Shown: positions 20,535 to 30,807 of the stretch, piece after piece
Layout: every line of letters begins with the position of its first letter
Numbering within the stretch: the first letter of the stretch is position 1
Assembly (NCBI RefSeq): GCF_002561455.1
Contig: NZ_NTUP01000059.1
Location: forward strand, 92,446 to 156,445
Reading direction: 5' to 3'
Length of the DNA stretch: 64,000 nt
From: Bacillus sp. AFS015802
GTDB taxonomy: Bacteria; Bacillota; Bacilli; Bacillales; Bacillaceae_B
The notes under the pieces: generated by a model
The model's input: only the letters and a program-made list of their open reading frames with translations
The model's database searches: none
Told to the model about the DNA's origin: nothing
Position numbers and translations under genes: made by a program

Positions 20535-20598
20535 AATGACAAGAGTTTTTTACAAGACTCATATATTCAGACAATTCCCATTAAAGGCAGGTTACATG

Positions 20599-21735
20599 AT
20601 GAACTATTTTGATTACGCTGCGACAACCCCTGTTGACCCTGAAAGTTTACAGATCTTCCGGACCGTGAGCGAGGAGTTCTGGGGTAATCCGAGCAGTCTT
20701 CACGATATCGGGGGAAAAGCACAGCATCTCCTTTCGAAATGCAGGGAAAAACTAAGCACCATGCTCGGTGTTCCGGCGAAGGGGATCTACTTCACTTCCG
20801 GAGGGACGGAAGGGAACCATTTGGCCCTCGTCACGCTGGCTACAAGCAGACGGACGAAAGGGAAGCACATCATCATCGGGGGAGCGGAGCATTCTTCCCT
20901 GCATTCCTCTGCAGGCTTCCTCCAGGATCTCGGCTTTTCAGTGACGAAGGTTCCTCTGAATTCTAAAGGGTTGATCGATCTGGAGCGATTAGAAGCATCC
21001 CTTTCCGACCAAACGACCGTCGTGAGCATCGGACACGTCAATGGTGAAATCGGAACGATACAGCCGCTCCATGCCATTAAAGATATGCTTTCAAACCGTG
21101 ATGTGCTGCTTCACAGTGATATGGTTCAATCATTCGGGAAAATAGACATTACGGAATATGCTTCCATGGTCGACAGCTTCACCCTTTCCTCTCATAAGAT
21201 CTACGGACCCAAGGGAGTCGGCGCCCTCTATATCCATCCAGGGCTTGACGTCTCCCCCATGATACCGGGACAGACCCATGAAGACGGATTCCGGGGAGGA
21301 ACGGTGAATCTGCCCGGGATAGCAGGGTTTGTGACAGCTGCAGAAAAAAGTCTCCATTCCTTACGAACCTCCCATTACATGGAACTGCGGACACATTTTA
21401 TATCACGGCTCGAAGAACGGCTGCAAGGGCAATACACCCTTTATGAAGCTCCCTCACATGCACAGCTGTCGCATGTCATCGGTCTTGGGATCCATGGCCT
21501 TGAGGGGCAGTGGCTCATGCTTGAATGCAACAGGCGGGGATTCTCTATTTCCACCGGCAGTGCATGCAGTGCAGGGTCACAGGACATGTCCAGGACACTT
21601 GGAAGTATGAGAGTCAGTTCGAGAGCCGGGAAAGAATTCATCCGGATTTCATTCGGAAGGGATACGGGGATGGATCAGGCAGGGGCATTGGCGGATACGC
21701 TCGCGGACATTCATGATGCTCATAAATACCCTTAA
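20599..21735 (+). CDS. nifS: cysteine desulfurase NifS/NadS for NadA iron-sulfur cluster
   Basis: 378-aa PLP enzyme that releases sulfur from cysteine; the homologue beside nadB in B. subtilis is dedicated to building the NadA 4Fe-4S cluster. Motifs: YFDYAATTPVD at the N-terminus, TSGGTEGNHLAL near residue 70, the PLP lysine in SSHKIYGPKGVGALY near residue 200, and the catalytic cysteine loop STGSACSAGSQ near residue 320. Of two adjacent ATGs (20596, 20599) the second has the better distance (7 nt) from AAGGCAGG. The frame upstream is open but unlike the family. Its end overlaps the extended nadR frame but not the chosen nadR start. Confidence 0.95.
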   Translation: MNYFDYAATTPVDPESLQIFRTVSEEFWGNPSSLHDIGGKAQHLLSKCREKLSTMLGVPAKGIYFTSGGTEGNHLALVTLATSRRTKGKHIIIGGAEHSSLHSSAGFLQDLGFSVTKVPLNSKGLIDLERLEASLSDQTTVVSIGHVNGEIGTIQPLHAIKDMLSNRDVLLHSDMVQSFGKIDITEYASMVDSFTLSSHKIYGPKGVGALYIHPGLDVSPMIPGQTHEDGFRGGTVNLPGIAGFVTAAEKSLHSLRTSHYMELRTHFISRLEERLQGQYTLYEAPSHAQLSHVIGLGIHGLEGQWLMLECNRRGFSISTGSACSAGSQDMSRTLGSMRVSSRAGKEFIRISFGRDTGMDQAGALADTLADIHDAHKYP

Positions 21736-21793
21736 CTTGAAGGGCCGGTTGTGGTATGATTTCCTATATCAATTCGGGACGGAGGCGATAACA

Positions 21794-22330
21794 TTGACAG
21801 GAAAAAAAATCCTCGGGGATGAAAGAAGACAGTGGATCCTCGATAAGCTGATCACGAAGCAGGCACCGATCACAGGGGGAGAGTTCGCCAAGCAGACCAA
21901 TGTCAGCCGGCAGGTGATCGTAAGTGACATTACCCTGCTGAAAGCAAAGGGTGAACCGATCATTGCGACGAGTCAGGGCTACCTGTATATGCCCCATTCC
22001 AATCAGGATAACATGGTGGAACGGACGGTTGCCTGCCAGCATTCACCTGACCGCTCCGAAGAAGAACTCTTCCTGCTGGTCGATCACGGGGTCACCGTCA
22101 AGGATGTCAAGATCGAACACGGCGTTTACGGAGACCTGACGGCTTCGATTATGGTGTCCAACCGTAAGGAAGTGGAGCAATTTATGAAGAAGATTGAAGA
22201 AACCGGGGCCTCTTTTCTTTCGGAATTAACCGACGGTGTTCATTTACATACCCTGATGGCGAATAGTGAGCAAGCCCTGGAGACAGCAGAAAAAGCCCTT
22301 CAGGATGCAGGGTTCCTGATTCAGGCTTGA
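21794..22330 (+). CDS. nadR: transcriptional repressor NadR (NiaR/YrxA) of NAD biosynthesis
   Basis: 178-aa repressor with an N-terminal winged helix-turn-helix (residues 10-62; GEFAKQTNVSRQVIVSDITLL) and a C-terminal 3H domain, whose histidines are visible in VDHGVTVKDVKIEHGVYGD and DGVHLHTL. The 3H domain senses nicotinic acid in this family. The TTG start at 21794 is 9 nt from GGAGG and gives the normal length. It is transcribed behind nifS and should act on the operator at about 20.5 kb. Confidence 0.93.
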   Translation: MTGKKILGDERRQWILDKLITKQAPITGGEFAKQTNVSRQVIVSDITLLKAKGEPIIATSQGYLYMPHSNQDNMVERTVACQHSPDRSEEELFLLVDHGVTVKDVKIEHGVYGDLTASIMVSNRKEVEQFMKKIEETGASFLSELTDGVHLHTLMANSEQALETAEKALQDAGFLIQA

Positions 22331-22343
22331 TACGAATAGAAAT

Positions 22344-22379
22344 GAAAAGGCAGATTCCGACTTCGGAATCTGCCTTTTC
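22344..22379. terminator. bidirectional terminator between nadR and pheA
   Basis: AAAAGGCAGATTCCGA pairs with TCGGAATCTGCCTTTT over 16 bp with a tiny loop. It is shared by the convergent nadR and pheA transcripts. Confidence 0.85.
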
Positions 22380-22384
22380 ACTGT

Positions 22385-23236
22385 TCAAGTATCCAATAAA
22401 TAAGAAGAATAAGTCCCAATCATTTTCACCTTGCATCCGAGGGCTTCCATTTCACTGATCGCCCCGGGAAGAAGGACATCATCCATACCATGAGCGACAT
22501 CGATCAAAAAGAAATAATCACCGAGCCCTGTTTTCAGCGGTCTTGATTCGATTTTGCTCAAGTTCAATTGTCTCCAGGCAAAGGTCGATAATACCTGATG
22601 GAGCGCTCCCGATCGATCTTTCGGGAGAGTCACCATCAAGGTCGTCTTCTCCCTGCTTTTTTCCTGGGAAAGGGATAATGGATCCGCGGATTTATGTAAG
22701 ACGATGAATCTTGTATGGTTATAGGCAAAGTCATGGATGTTCTCATGCAGGATGTTCAACCCGTATTTTTCTGCTGCGAGCTCGTTTCCGATCGCCCCGA
22801 GGAACGAGTCCGGATTCTCACTCACGAATTTGGCCGCTGCAGCCGTACTCGTCGTCTGTTCCAGGGGAACCCCCCGAAACTGTTTATGTAAAAATTTATG
22901 ACACTGCGCCAATGCGTGGGAATGGGAAAGGACCTTCTCGATTGACTCCTCACTCTCCCCCCACTCCGGATGGATCATTAAATGCTGCTGAATGGCAGAC
23001 GTCAATTCAGCTACGATCGCCAAATCCGCTTCATGAAACAAATAATCCACCGTTATATGTACCGAGCCTTCCAGGGCATTTTCCAAAGGTACGACGGCAT
23101 AATCCACTTCATTCTCGATCACCGCTTCGATGCAATCGGGAATCGTCACATATGATACGGTTTCCTCTTCCGGAAATGCCTTCTTGACCGCTAAATCCGT
23201 AAAGGAAGCCTCTGGTCCTAAATATGCAATCTTCAC
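22385..23236 (-). CDS. pheA: prephenate dehydratase
   Basis: Converts prephenate to phenylpyruvate in phenylalanine synthesis. The 283-aa protein has the periplasmic-binding-like catalytic domain starting KIAYLGPEASFTDLAV, with VVPLENALEGSVHITVDYL near residue 60 and the substrate motif HNHTRFIVL-like segment (YNHTRFIVL) near residue 180. A C-terminal ACT regulatory domain follows (TTLMVTLPKDRSGALHQVLS, then LSKIESRPLK). The GTG start at 23236 follows AGAGGAAG and matches B. subtilis PheA length (285 aa); the open frame continues upstream without homology. Unlike B. subtilis, a repeat-filled gap of over 500 bp separates it from pheB. Confidence 0.95.
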   Translation of the reverse strand: MKIAYLGPEASFTDLAVKKAFPEEETVSYVTIPDCIEAVIENEVDYAVVPLENALEGSVHITVDYLFHEADLAIVAELTSAIQQHLMIHPEWGESEESIEKVLSHSHALAQCHKFLHKQFRGVPLEQTTSTAAAAKFVSENPDSFLGAIGNELAAEKYGLNILHENIHDFAYNHTRFIVLHKSADPLSLSQEKSREKTTLMVTLPKDRSGALHQVLSTFAWRQLNLSKIESRPLKTGLGDYFFLIDVAHGMDDVLLPGAISEMEALGCKVKMIGTYSSYLLDT

Positions 23237-23447
23237 TCTGATCTTCCTCTCGCTCACTAGAAATTTATTGAACATTCTAACACGTATAGAATAAAAGGGG
23301 AAGGTTTTCTTATAAAAAGCTCTATTCGCAAAGATTGGTGTTTTAAAAATCAGTATTTAACAAGGCTCTGTACTACAGCTTCTATACTAAAAGGAATTTA
23401 TGGAGGTTTAAACGTCTAGATAATTATATAAGTCAATTTAAGAAACT

Positions 23448-23712
23448 CATGCTTGGAAAGTTGATTGGAGCGGAAGGTGCTCGACTCCTGCGGGAATAGC
23501 GGGAAAGCACGAAAAGCGCAGGCGGCTTGGACAGCCCCGACAAGCATAAGATGAATGGGCTTAAGAAGGCGCTATTTGCCTTCTTAGACCGTTTAGCTTA
23601 TGACCTCGAGGGGCTAGCCGCCGGAGCTAGACAGTTGAGACCCCGCAGGGCAAAGCACGAGGAGGCTCAACTCACGCCCCGCGGAAAGCGAGCACTTGGA
23701 GCGGAAATCAAC
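23448..23712 (-). repeat. composite intergenic repeat: copy 3 interrupted by a second repeat element
   Basis: Outer parts match copy 2 (12415-12553): left part 23448-23500 and right part from about 23633 to ATCAAC at 23712. Between them lies about 130 bp absent from copy 2. The insert reads as a long imperfect hairpin: GGCGGCT...AGCCGCC, AGCCCC...GGGGCT, CATAAG with its complement, and AAGAAGGC...GCCTTCTT at the tip. It appears to be a second, different repeat inserted into the first. Confidence 0.75.
23501..23630. repeat. inserted stem-loop element within repeat copy 3
   Basis: An imperfect inverted repeat with successive paired blocks down to an AAGAAGGC/GCCTTCTT tip at about 23564-23588. 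The segment CTCGAGGGGCTAGCCGCC near 23606-23623 resembles a recurrent intergenic element of Bacillus-group genomes. Boundaries are inferred from comparison with copy 2 and may be a few bases off. Confidence 0.65.
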
Positions 23713-23769
23713 CAGCACTTTCCCTTTAAAACAACAAAGTTTAGGAAAACAGCCTATAAAAAAGAAGCG

Positions 23770-24225
23770 TCAGGCTCCTGAACCCAACACTTCTACCTTC
23801 TCCACAAATTCCAGTCTCCTGAGCTTTGAGAGCAAATCTTCCAATCCGATCGTGAGGTCTGTCACATTTAACGAAAGGGTCACATTCGCCCTTCCCTGTA
23901 ACGGGATCGTCTGATGGATCGTTAATATATTACAACCATGCTTAGCTGTTTCACTTAATAGATGAGACAATGTCCCTGACCGGTCCTCCAAATGAAAGAA
24001 CAGCGTGATGATCCGTTCCTTCACCACGGTGTGGAAAGGAAACACTGTATCACGGTACTTGTAAAAGGCGCTTCGGCTCAAATCGACGCGGTGGACCGCT
24101 TCCCATACTGAATCCGCCTTGCCCCTTTCAATCAATTCTTTTGCATCCAGGGTTTTCTTCATCGCTTCCGGCAGCACGTCTTCACGTACCAAGTAAAACT
24201 TGCCTTCTTGAAATTTTTTCCCCAA
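23770..24225 (-). CDS. pheB: ACT domain-containing regulatory protein PheB
   Basis: 151-aa cytoplasmic protein. An N-terminal helical segment resembling a helix-turn-helix ([29 protein letters not shown], about residues 31-59) is followed by an ACT domain ([19 protein letters not shown] at 72 onward; [12 protein letters not shown]). The family (PheB, UPF0735) was once called a chorismate mutase but lacks clear catalytic evidence; ligand-responsive regulation of amino-acid synthesis is the likely role. It follows obg in the same direction. A short palindrome (TCAGGAGCCTGA) overlapping its stop codon and followed by CTTCTTTTTT may be a weak terminator. Confidence 0.88.
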   Translation of the reverse strand: MGKKFQEGKFYLVREDVLPEAMKKTLDAKELIERGKADSVWEAVHRVDLSRSAFYKYRDTVFPFHTVVKERIITLFFHLEDRSGTLSHLLSETAKHGCNILTIHQTIPLQGRANVTLSLNVTDLTIGLEDLLSKLRRLEFVEKVEVLGSGA

Positions 24226-24306
24226 TGACTATTCCTCCAATTATCTAGCTGTAGAGGTCAGAGGCAGCATGCCCCTTTAAAAACCGCTTTCGCTTTCTAT
24301 TGTAGA

Positions 24307-24331
24307 GCAGGCAGCGGCAGCCGCCACCTGC
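24307..24331 (-). other. 25-bp near-perfect inverted repeat between obg and pheB
   Basis: GCAGG, GCGGC, GCCGC and CCTGC arms are symmetric about a single central base. There is no T run, so it is not a classical terminator. It may be an RNA-processing or attenuating hairpin; the function is unknown. Confidence 0.4.
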
Positions 24332-24360
24332 CATCTGTCTGAAATAGGTGAAGGATGAAC

Positions 24361-25662
<1,302 letters not shown>

Positions 25663-25679
25663 TTATCCGTGCAGTCGTC

Positions 25680-26213
25680 CTATGAAACGACTACATGAAC
25701 GACAAGAACCTCTTCTTGAAGTTGTTCTATTTCTATATTTTGTCCGTTTGATCGCTGATTTTCAATCCAGTCTTCAACCTTGCTTGTACTCTTTAGTATA
25801 CCAGTGAAATCAAATATAAAACGGGATTGTTCTTTTGTAATGTCCAGTAAGATGGATAGTTGATTTTCTACATTGTTCATTACATTTGATTCAAGGAATG
25901 CAAGGAACTCCTTGCACCAGTTATAAAGCCTCATATCTTCAAGCCCGTGTGAGGACTCACATTGAAGGACTTCAAAATCCAGCTTAATCAAATGTCTTGA
26001 CCAATTATATGTTAATATCCATTCTGCCAATAATGGAAGCTTTACATTCGAAAGCTTTGACTCATTTTGTGCAACAAGCACCATTTCCTCGATCACCTGC
26101 TTGGCACGCTCCACGCGGTCAAGATCCAGGTTCCCTTTAATTAATTGCAGATCGTTCATCCAGTCGTGGCGGGCATGCCTCAACGCCTCGACTACACCCC
26201 AATTTTCGCTCAT
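25680..26213 (-). CDS. spo0B: sporulation initiation phosphotransferase Spo0B
   Basis: 177-aa member of the phosphorelay that passes phosphate from Spo0F to Spo0A. The helical hairpin contains LRHARHDWMNDLQLIKGNL near residues 11-29; the His of RHDWMN is the phosphorylated residue by family analogy. The C-terminal half is a degenerate kinase-like alpha/beta domain, as in B. subtilis Spo0B (192 aa). An AGGAG site lies before the ATG. It sits upstream of obg and behind the rpmA terminator, so obg and spo0B form a separate unit. Confidence 0.93.
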   Translation of the reverse strand: MSENWGVVEALRHARHDWMNDLQLIKGNLDLDRVERAKQVIEEMVLVAQNESKLSNVKLPLLAEWILTYNWSRHLIKLDFEVLQCESSHGLEDMRLYNWCKEFLAFLESNVMNNVENQLSILLDITKEQSRFIFDFTGILKSTSKVEDWIENQRSNGQNIEIEQLQEEVLVVHVVVS

Positions 26214-26342
26214 AATCTAACTCCTATACATTAAGTGCTACCTGTAAGTATATCAAAGATGGGAGCGGTGCGTATATCGTTTCTGTGAAATTGGTGTATG
26301 TGAATGAAATTCGAATAAGAATTTTCATGACCTTTGATAAAA

Positions 26343-26378
26343 ATAAAACTCTAACCGAAAGTCGGTTAGAGTTTTCGT
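26343..26378 (-). terminator. terminator after rpmA
   Basis: Minus-strand AAACTCTAACCGA/TCGGTTAGAGTTT 13-bp stem with a 3-nt loop and a following T-rich tract. Confidence 0.88.
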
Positions 26379-26391
26379 TAAAGATATGCGA

Positions 26392-26694
<303 letters not shown>

Positions 26695-27030
26695 CTACTT
26701 TTTGAAGGTTATTTTAATAAAATCACTATAGTCTCTTTCAATCGTTTGGAGGCTGATAAGCATGCCGTCAAGCAGCAGCTGAATCTTGTTCCCCGTTTCT
26801 TCCGGAAGGTCATCAGGGATGACGCAGCGAAGATATCCACCATCAGCGGATTGCTCGATGGCAGGTTCCACACCCGTTAACGCCATGATGGCATTAATAC
26901 TGCCGAATGAAACAGCAGAAGCACCTGCACAAACAATGTCTTGCCCATTATCGGCAAAATCGGCATGTCCATCCATGGAGAAAGAACGGATCCTTTTCCC
27001 GGAGGAACGCTCTACGTAAACGTTAATCAT
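26695..27030 (-). CDS. prp: ribosomal-processing cysteine protease Prp (YsxB)
   Basis: 111-aa protease that trims the N-terminal extension of ribosomal protein L27. The catalytic pair is visible in GHADFADNGQDIVCAGASAV: His about residue 22 and Cys about residue 34, followed by the small-residue helix. The location between rplU and rpmA is diagnostic. Only 12 bp separate it from rplU. Confidence 0.94.
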   Translation of the reverse strand: MINVYVERSSGKRIRSFSMDGHADFADNGQDIVCAGASAVSFGSINAIMALTGVEPAIEQSADGGYLRCVIPDDLPEETGNKIQLLLDGMLISLQTIERDYSDFIKITFKK

Positions 27031-27041
27031 GCTATCACGCC

Positions 27042-27350
27042 TTACGCGTTGATTTCGTCAATGACAACTTTAGTGTACGGTTGACGGTGACCTTGCTTAC
27101 GACGGTAGTTCTTTTTCGCTTTGTATTTGAATACTACAAGCTTTTTCGCGCGGCCTTGTTTTTCAACTTTCGCTGTTACAGTAGCTCCATCCACTAAAGG
27201 ACTTCCTACTTTCACATCGTCACCACCAACGAATAGAACTTTGTCAAAAGTTACCGTATCGCCTTGCTCTGCGTTTAGCTTTTCGATGTAGATCGCTTGA
27301 CCAGCTTCTACACGGATTTGCTTACCACCTGTTTCGATAATTGCGTACAT
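27042..27350 (-). CDS. rplU: 50S ribosomal protein L21
   Basis: 102-aa large-subunit protein with the typical start [18 protein letters not shown] and a basic C-terminus ([19 protein letters not shown]). An AAGGAGG site lies 7 nt before the ATG. It is the first gene of the L21-Prp-L27 operon, preceded by a structured leader and a SigmaA-like promoter. Confidence 0.98.
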   Translation of the reverse strand: MYAIIETGGKQIRVEAGQAIYIEKLNAEQGDTVTFDKVLFVGGDDVKVGSPLVDGATVTAKVEKQGRAKKLVVFKYKAKKNYRRKQGHRQPYTKVVIDEINA

Positions 27351-27450
27351 AATCGCACCTCCTTATAAACTCAGACTCGCCAATGACAGGTGTTGGATCG
27401 CTCCACACTTTTGTACCTGTAATGAGCGGTTGTAGCACGGGTGCTACAAT
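27351..27450 (-). promoter_or_regulatory. L21 leader RNA (rplU autoregulatory leader)
   Basis: The transcribed leader upstream of rplU contains a GTAGCAC/GTGCTAC hairpin (27432-27447), then an ACAGGT...ACCTGT pairing. This resembles the Bacillus L21 leader family thought to give autogenous control by L21. Identification is by position and hairpin pattern. Confidence 0.7.
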
Positions 27451-27463
27451 CAATAACATTAGA

Positions 27464-27493
27464 ATCCTACCATATAATTTAATGCACTGTCAA
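27464..27493 (-). promoter_or_regulatory. SigmaA-type promoter for rplU-prp-rpmA
   Basis: TTGACA (27488-27493) and TAGGAT (27464-27469) are 18 bp apart on the minus strand, placed so that transcription starts just before the leader hairpin. Confidence 0.65.
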
Positions 27494-27508
27494 TAACATT
27501 CATGAAAT

Positions 27509-28957
27509 TCATATAATCTTCGTGATACGGTAAAAGGGATGAACGTGGGAGATTTCCTGTATGCTGATTTTTTTATTCAATACTTTTTGGAGCCGCTCCA
27601 GGTGTATATTCTGCCTTCCTGCAAACACACCGCGCACGTCCGGGGTCGCTTCCACCTCGATGTGCGACCCGTCCATCCCCTCACATTCCCACAGCTCCCG
27701 TTCGAGCTGGAAAGCCATCGTTTCCGGACTCATCTCCATCCCTGTACCATGACATACCGAGCACGGCCGTGTCAGGGATGCTGCGAGGGGCTGACGTGTC
27801 CTCTTCCGTGTCAATTCGAGGATCCCTAGTTTCGTGAACCCCACGATGGTCGTGCGCTGCCGGTCGGTGACCAGTGCGTCTGAAAAGACATCCAGCACTT
27901 CCTGTTGGTGGCTTTCTTTCTTCATATCGATGAAATCGATCAGGATCATCCCGCTCAGATTACGGAGCGGCAGCTGTCTCGCCATTTCCCTTGCCGCGAG
28001 CTTATTCGTCTCCAGGATGGTCTGCTCTAAGTCTTCTTTTCCAGTGAACTTTCCGGAATTGACATCCACCACCGTCATCGCTTCCGTCTGATCGATGACA
28101 AGAAAGGCCCCGCTTGGAAGCCACACCTTCGTTTTCAATGCCTCTTCCCACGCTGAGAAGACGCCATGATATTTAAAAATGTTTTCATGACCCTGATACA
28201 GTTCAACATTCCACTTTTCCCGGAGACCGGACCCGCTCATTTCCTCCACCTGAAGAAGGGTCTCATAATCATCGAAGACAATCGTCCCTCCCCCACCTTT
28301 TTTCAGATGCTCATGGAGATCCTCATAAAAGCTGTCCTGCCGGGATAAGAGGGACGGACACCCCGCTTTCAGTGACACCCTCTCGAGACCCTCATAGCGG
28401 GAACGAAGAGCGATCAACTCCTCTTCCAGCACCGCTTCCTTCACCCCGGACGCATGGGTGCGCATCACGATTCCTTCTTCCGGCCGTTTCCATTCTTTCC
28501 CCAAACGCCGTAAGACCTTTCGATTTTCTTCATCCACTTTCTTCGAGACCGCCACATAGTAGCCATACGGCATGTATACCATATGTTCGCCCTTCAGCTC
28601 GATGACCGCCGTCAACCTGGCACCCTTCGTCCCCATCTCATCCTTGATGACCTGAACGAGGATTTTTTGTCCTTCATGCACGCATTTCCCGATGGGGGTC
28701 GGATTGCCCCCCGTATGATACGCTTCCACATTTTGCGGAAAGTCCTTTTCATGGAGATATCCATTCTTGCCTTGACCAAAGTCAATGAACGCCGCACCCA
28801 GTCCCTTTTGGACCTTGATGACTCTCCCAAGGTAAACATTCCCTGTTAGACTTTCATCTCCAGGCTGATATGTAAATAAACCGATGATTTCATTATGTGA
28901 ACGGTAGACCCACCGTTTTTCCCTGCCCTTACCATGAACAATGATTTCTTCCACCAC
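27509..28957 (-). CDS. rng: ribonuclease G/E family endoribonuclease
   Basis: About 482 aa. It has an N-terminal S1 RNA-binding segment (GNVYLGRVIKVQKGLGAAFIDFGQGKNGYLH, residues 38-68) and the RNase E/G catalytic core with MTVVDVNSGKFTG near residue 295 and MILIDFIDMKK near residue 335, whose Asp residues bind the catalytic metal. The C-terminal zinc-link region has CSVCHGTG near residue 400. Start is GTG at 28957 (6 nt from AGGGG) or the next codon. B. subtilis lacks this family and relies on RNase Y and J; its presence here is a real difference in the RNA-decay set. Confidence 0.92.
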   Translation of the reverse strand: MVEEIIVHGKGREKRWVYRSHNEIIGLFTYQPGDESLTGNVYLGRVIKVQKGLGAAFIDFGQGKNGYLHEKDFPQNVEAYHTGGNPTPIGKCVHEGQKILVQVIKDEMGTKGARLTAVIELKGEHMVYMPYGYYVAVSKKVDEENRKVLRRLGKEWKRPEEGIVMRTHASGVKEAVLEEELIALRSRYEGLERVSLKAGCPSLLSRQDSFYEDLHEHLKKGGGGTIVFDDYETLLQVEEMSGSGLREKWNVELYQGHENIFKYHGVFSAWEEALKTKVWLPSGAFLVIDQTEAMTVVDVNSGKFTGKEDLEQTILETNKLAAREMARQLPLRNLSGMILIDFIDMKKESHQQEVLDVFSDALVTDRQRTTIVGFTKLGILELTRKRTRQPLAASLTRPCSVCHGTGMEMSPETMAFQLERELWECEGMDGSHIEVEATPDVRGVFAGRQNIHLERLQKVLNKKISIQEISHVHPFYRITKII

Positions 28958-29050
28958 GAAAAACCCCTTTTCTACCAAAAAAGTCACAAGAAAAAAGGGT
29001 TGAACTCAACCCTCAGCATGTTTTTACTTTATACAGTTCTTCTTCATTCG

Positions 29051-29917
29051 TCAATAAAGGTAAAGCAGATCCTTCGTTTTGGCCGATGTCATCTTTTCCG
29101 CGAAGAAGGCGTGGAGAAGTTCGTTTTCATCAAGCTTGCCCACCTCGACCCCCTTGTCAAACACGACCAGCGGATGCTTGACTCCGCGTTGAAATCTCTC
29201 CACTACGGTAATGATGGAGTCTTCGCTTTCAATCGGTAACGGACGTAGTTGGACGAACTGATGACTCTTCCCGTAATAGCGCTCTAATAAAAACTTCATG
29301 AAGGCATAACGCCTCTGTTTCCAGTCCACCCATAGGGAGAAATACAGGAACGACAGGACGATCCACAAATTCAGATGCAGGGGAGCCGTCACAAGAACAA
29401 CCATGTGAAACAGCAATAATAAACCAAATGAAAAGAGGAGCGTGTATTTATACGCTCTCAAATAATTAAACTTCGTGGCAAGCAGCAAAGAAACCATTTT
29501 CCCCCCGTCAAGTGGCCAAATGGGAAGGAGGTTAAACAATAACACCATCATATTCAATTGAAAAAAAAGCGAAAACGAATCCTGACTGATTGCACCGAGG
29601 GAGAGGAGCCCCCATCCCAGGGCAACGAGCCAGATGTGCTGGAGCGGCCCTGCCGCCACCACCCAGAACTCCTCCTTCAATGACCGATTGCCGTGTTCAT
29701 CCATTTCCGCAACCCCGCCAAAAGGTAACAGGGCGATCTTCTTTACCCTCCAGGAAAAGGATTGCGCCATCATCCCGTGGCCCAATTCATGGATCGTAAT
29801 GATGACGAGCAGCAGGATCAGTTCAAAAAAGTGGGCCGTCATGATGGCGATCCCGATCACAAGCCAAAGCAAGGGATGGACGTAAAACTTCTTCATAAGA
29901 GAAATGATATTAGTCAA
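29051..29917 (-). CDS. spoIVFB: intramembrane metalloprotease SpoIVFB
   Basis: 288-aa site-2-protease-type enzyme that cleaves pro-SigmaK in the outer forespore membrane. Visible catalytic elements: the zinc motif HELGH (about residues 43-47) in a membrane helix and LLPIWPLDGGK near residue 137, providing the third ligand. A C-terminal CBS-like domain follows the last membrane helix. The TTG start at 29917 overlaps the spoIVFA end and aligns with the B. subtilis N-terminus; the internal ATG at 29896 is less likely. Confidence 0.95.
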   Translation of the reverse strand: MTNIISLMKKFYVHPLLWLVIGIAIMTAHFFELILLLVIITIHELGHGMMAQSFSWRVKKIALLPFGGVAEMDEHGNRSLKEEFWVVAAGPLQHIWLVALGWGLLSLGAISQDSFSLFFQLNMMVLLFNLLPIWPLDGGKMVSLLLATKFNYLRAYKYTLLFSFGLLLLFHMVVLVTAPLHLNLWIVLSFLYFSLWVDWKQRRYAFMKFLLERYYGKSHQFVQLRPLPIESEDSIITVVERFQRGVKHPLVVFDKGVEVGKLDENELLHAFFAEKMTSAKTKDLLYLY

Positions 29918-30686
29918 ATGACATCACCTGTATCGGGTCGATGAATTCATCACCCATTTTAATAGCGAAATAAAACTCACCAGTCGCTTCATCCTGACTG
30001 CTGGATGAAACCTTCCCCACGAGGGAGCCCTTTCCGATTGATTCATACTGCTTCACCTCAATCGATTCCAGATTGCCGTACCAGGATTCCGATTGATCCG
30101 CATGCTGAATGACGACGGTATTGCCGAGCCCCTCCTTCTTACCTGCAAAAATGATCAACCCTCCCTTCATAGCCGTCACATCCTCCCCGAGGACAGTCTG
30201 AACCATGATACCCTGCCCATTGGTCTTGAAATTCTCAACGACCTTCCCTGAAGCAGGCCGGGCATATTCAGCACTTTGTGTGGAAGCCGACTCCTTGTCC
30301 TTGTTACTTGCAGGCAATAAGGCCAAAGGTTTTCCGAACTGATCTTCATACCAGGTGGAAATCGCGGCGAACTGGAACTCTGTATCCATCGTCTTCATGA
30401 CAACGGACTTGGCATCATCGAATGCAGGCGACGGACTTTTAAACATGATCGCCGTCACCAATACCATGATCCCGGCCCCGAGAACCTTCAGCATAAAGGT
30501 TTCTTTCTTAAAAAGGGGATGGACGCCCTCGGGCGGTGGCCCGCCTTCAAAGCTACTCTGACGCTCCATTCCATAGCGCTCCTCATCCGTCGGAAGAAAG
30601 TATGAAGCATTCTGCGTCGGTCCGGAACTTCCCATTTTCTTTCTTTTTGCGATTCGCTTACGTATTTCATCCGCTCGATTCCCCAT
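29910..30686 (-). CDS. spoIVFA: SpoIVFA, regulator of SpoIVFB
   Basis: 258-aa membrane protein: a basic N-terminus (GNRADEIRKRIAKRKK), one membrane helix (VLGAGIMVLVTAIMF, around residue 70), and an extracytoplasmic C-terminal M23/LytM-like domain (VQTVLGEDVTAMKGGLIIFAGKKEGLGNTVVIQHADQ) lacking an obvious full zinc site. It anchors and inhibits SpoIVFB until SpoIVB cleaves it. The ATG at 30686, about 9 nt after AGGA, is preferred to the ATG at 30695. A SigmaE-like promoter lies 120 bp upstream, and the end overlaps spoIVFB. Confidence 0.93.
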   Translation of the reverse strand: MGNRADEIRKRIAKRKKMGSSGPTQNASYFLPTDEERYGMERQSSFEGGPPPEGVHPLFKKETFMLKVLGAGIMVLVTAIMFKSPSPAFDDAKSVVMKTMDTEFQFAAISTWYEDQFGKPLALLPASNKDKESASTQSAEYARPASGKVVENFKTNGQGIMVQTVLGEDVTAMKGGLIIFAGKKEGLGNTVVIQHADQSESWYGNLESIEVKQYESIGKGSLVGKVSSSSQDEATGEFYFAIKMGDEFIDPIQVMSFD

Positions 30687-30807
30687 GTACACCATTCCTT
30701 TTTATAAGGTATTGTTTCATAACCAATGATTGGCCGGGTTCTATTCCTGCTGATGGGCAAACGGGTGTCAGATCCATACCAAGATTCCATTACACATGAT
30801 TTGCTAC

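Noticed and set aside
23527..23781. 84-codon plus-strand frame across the composite repeat
   Set aside because: The sequence is structured repeat DNA shared with non-coding copies elsewhere in the window; the frame is not preserved between copies.
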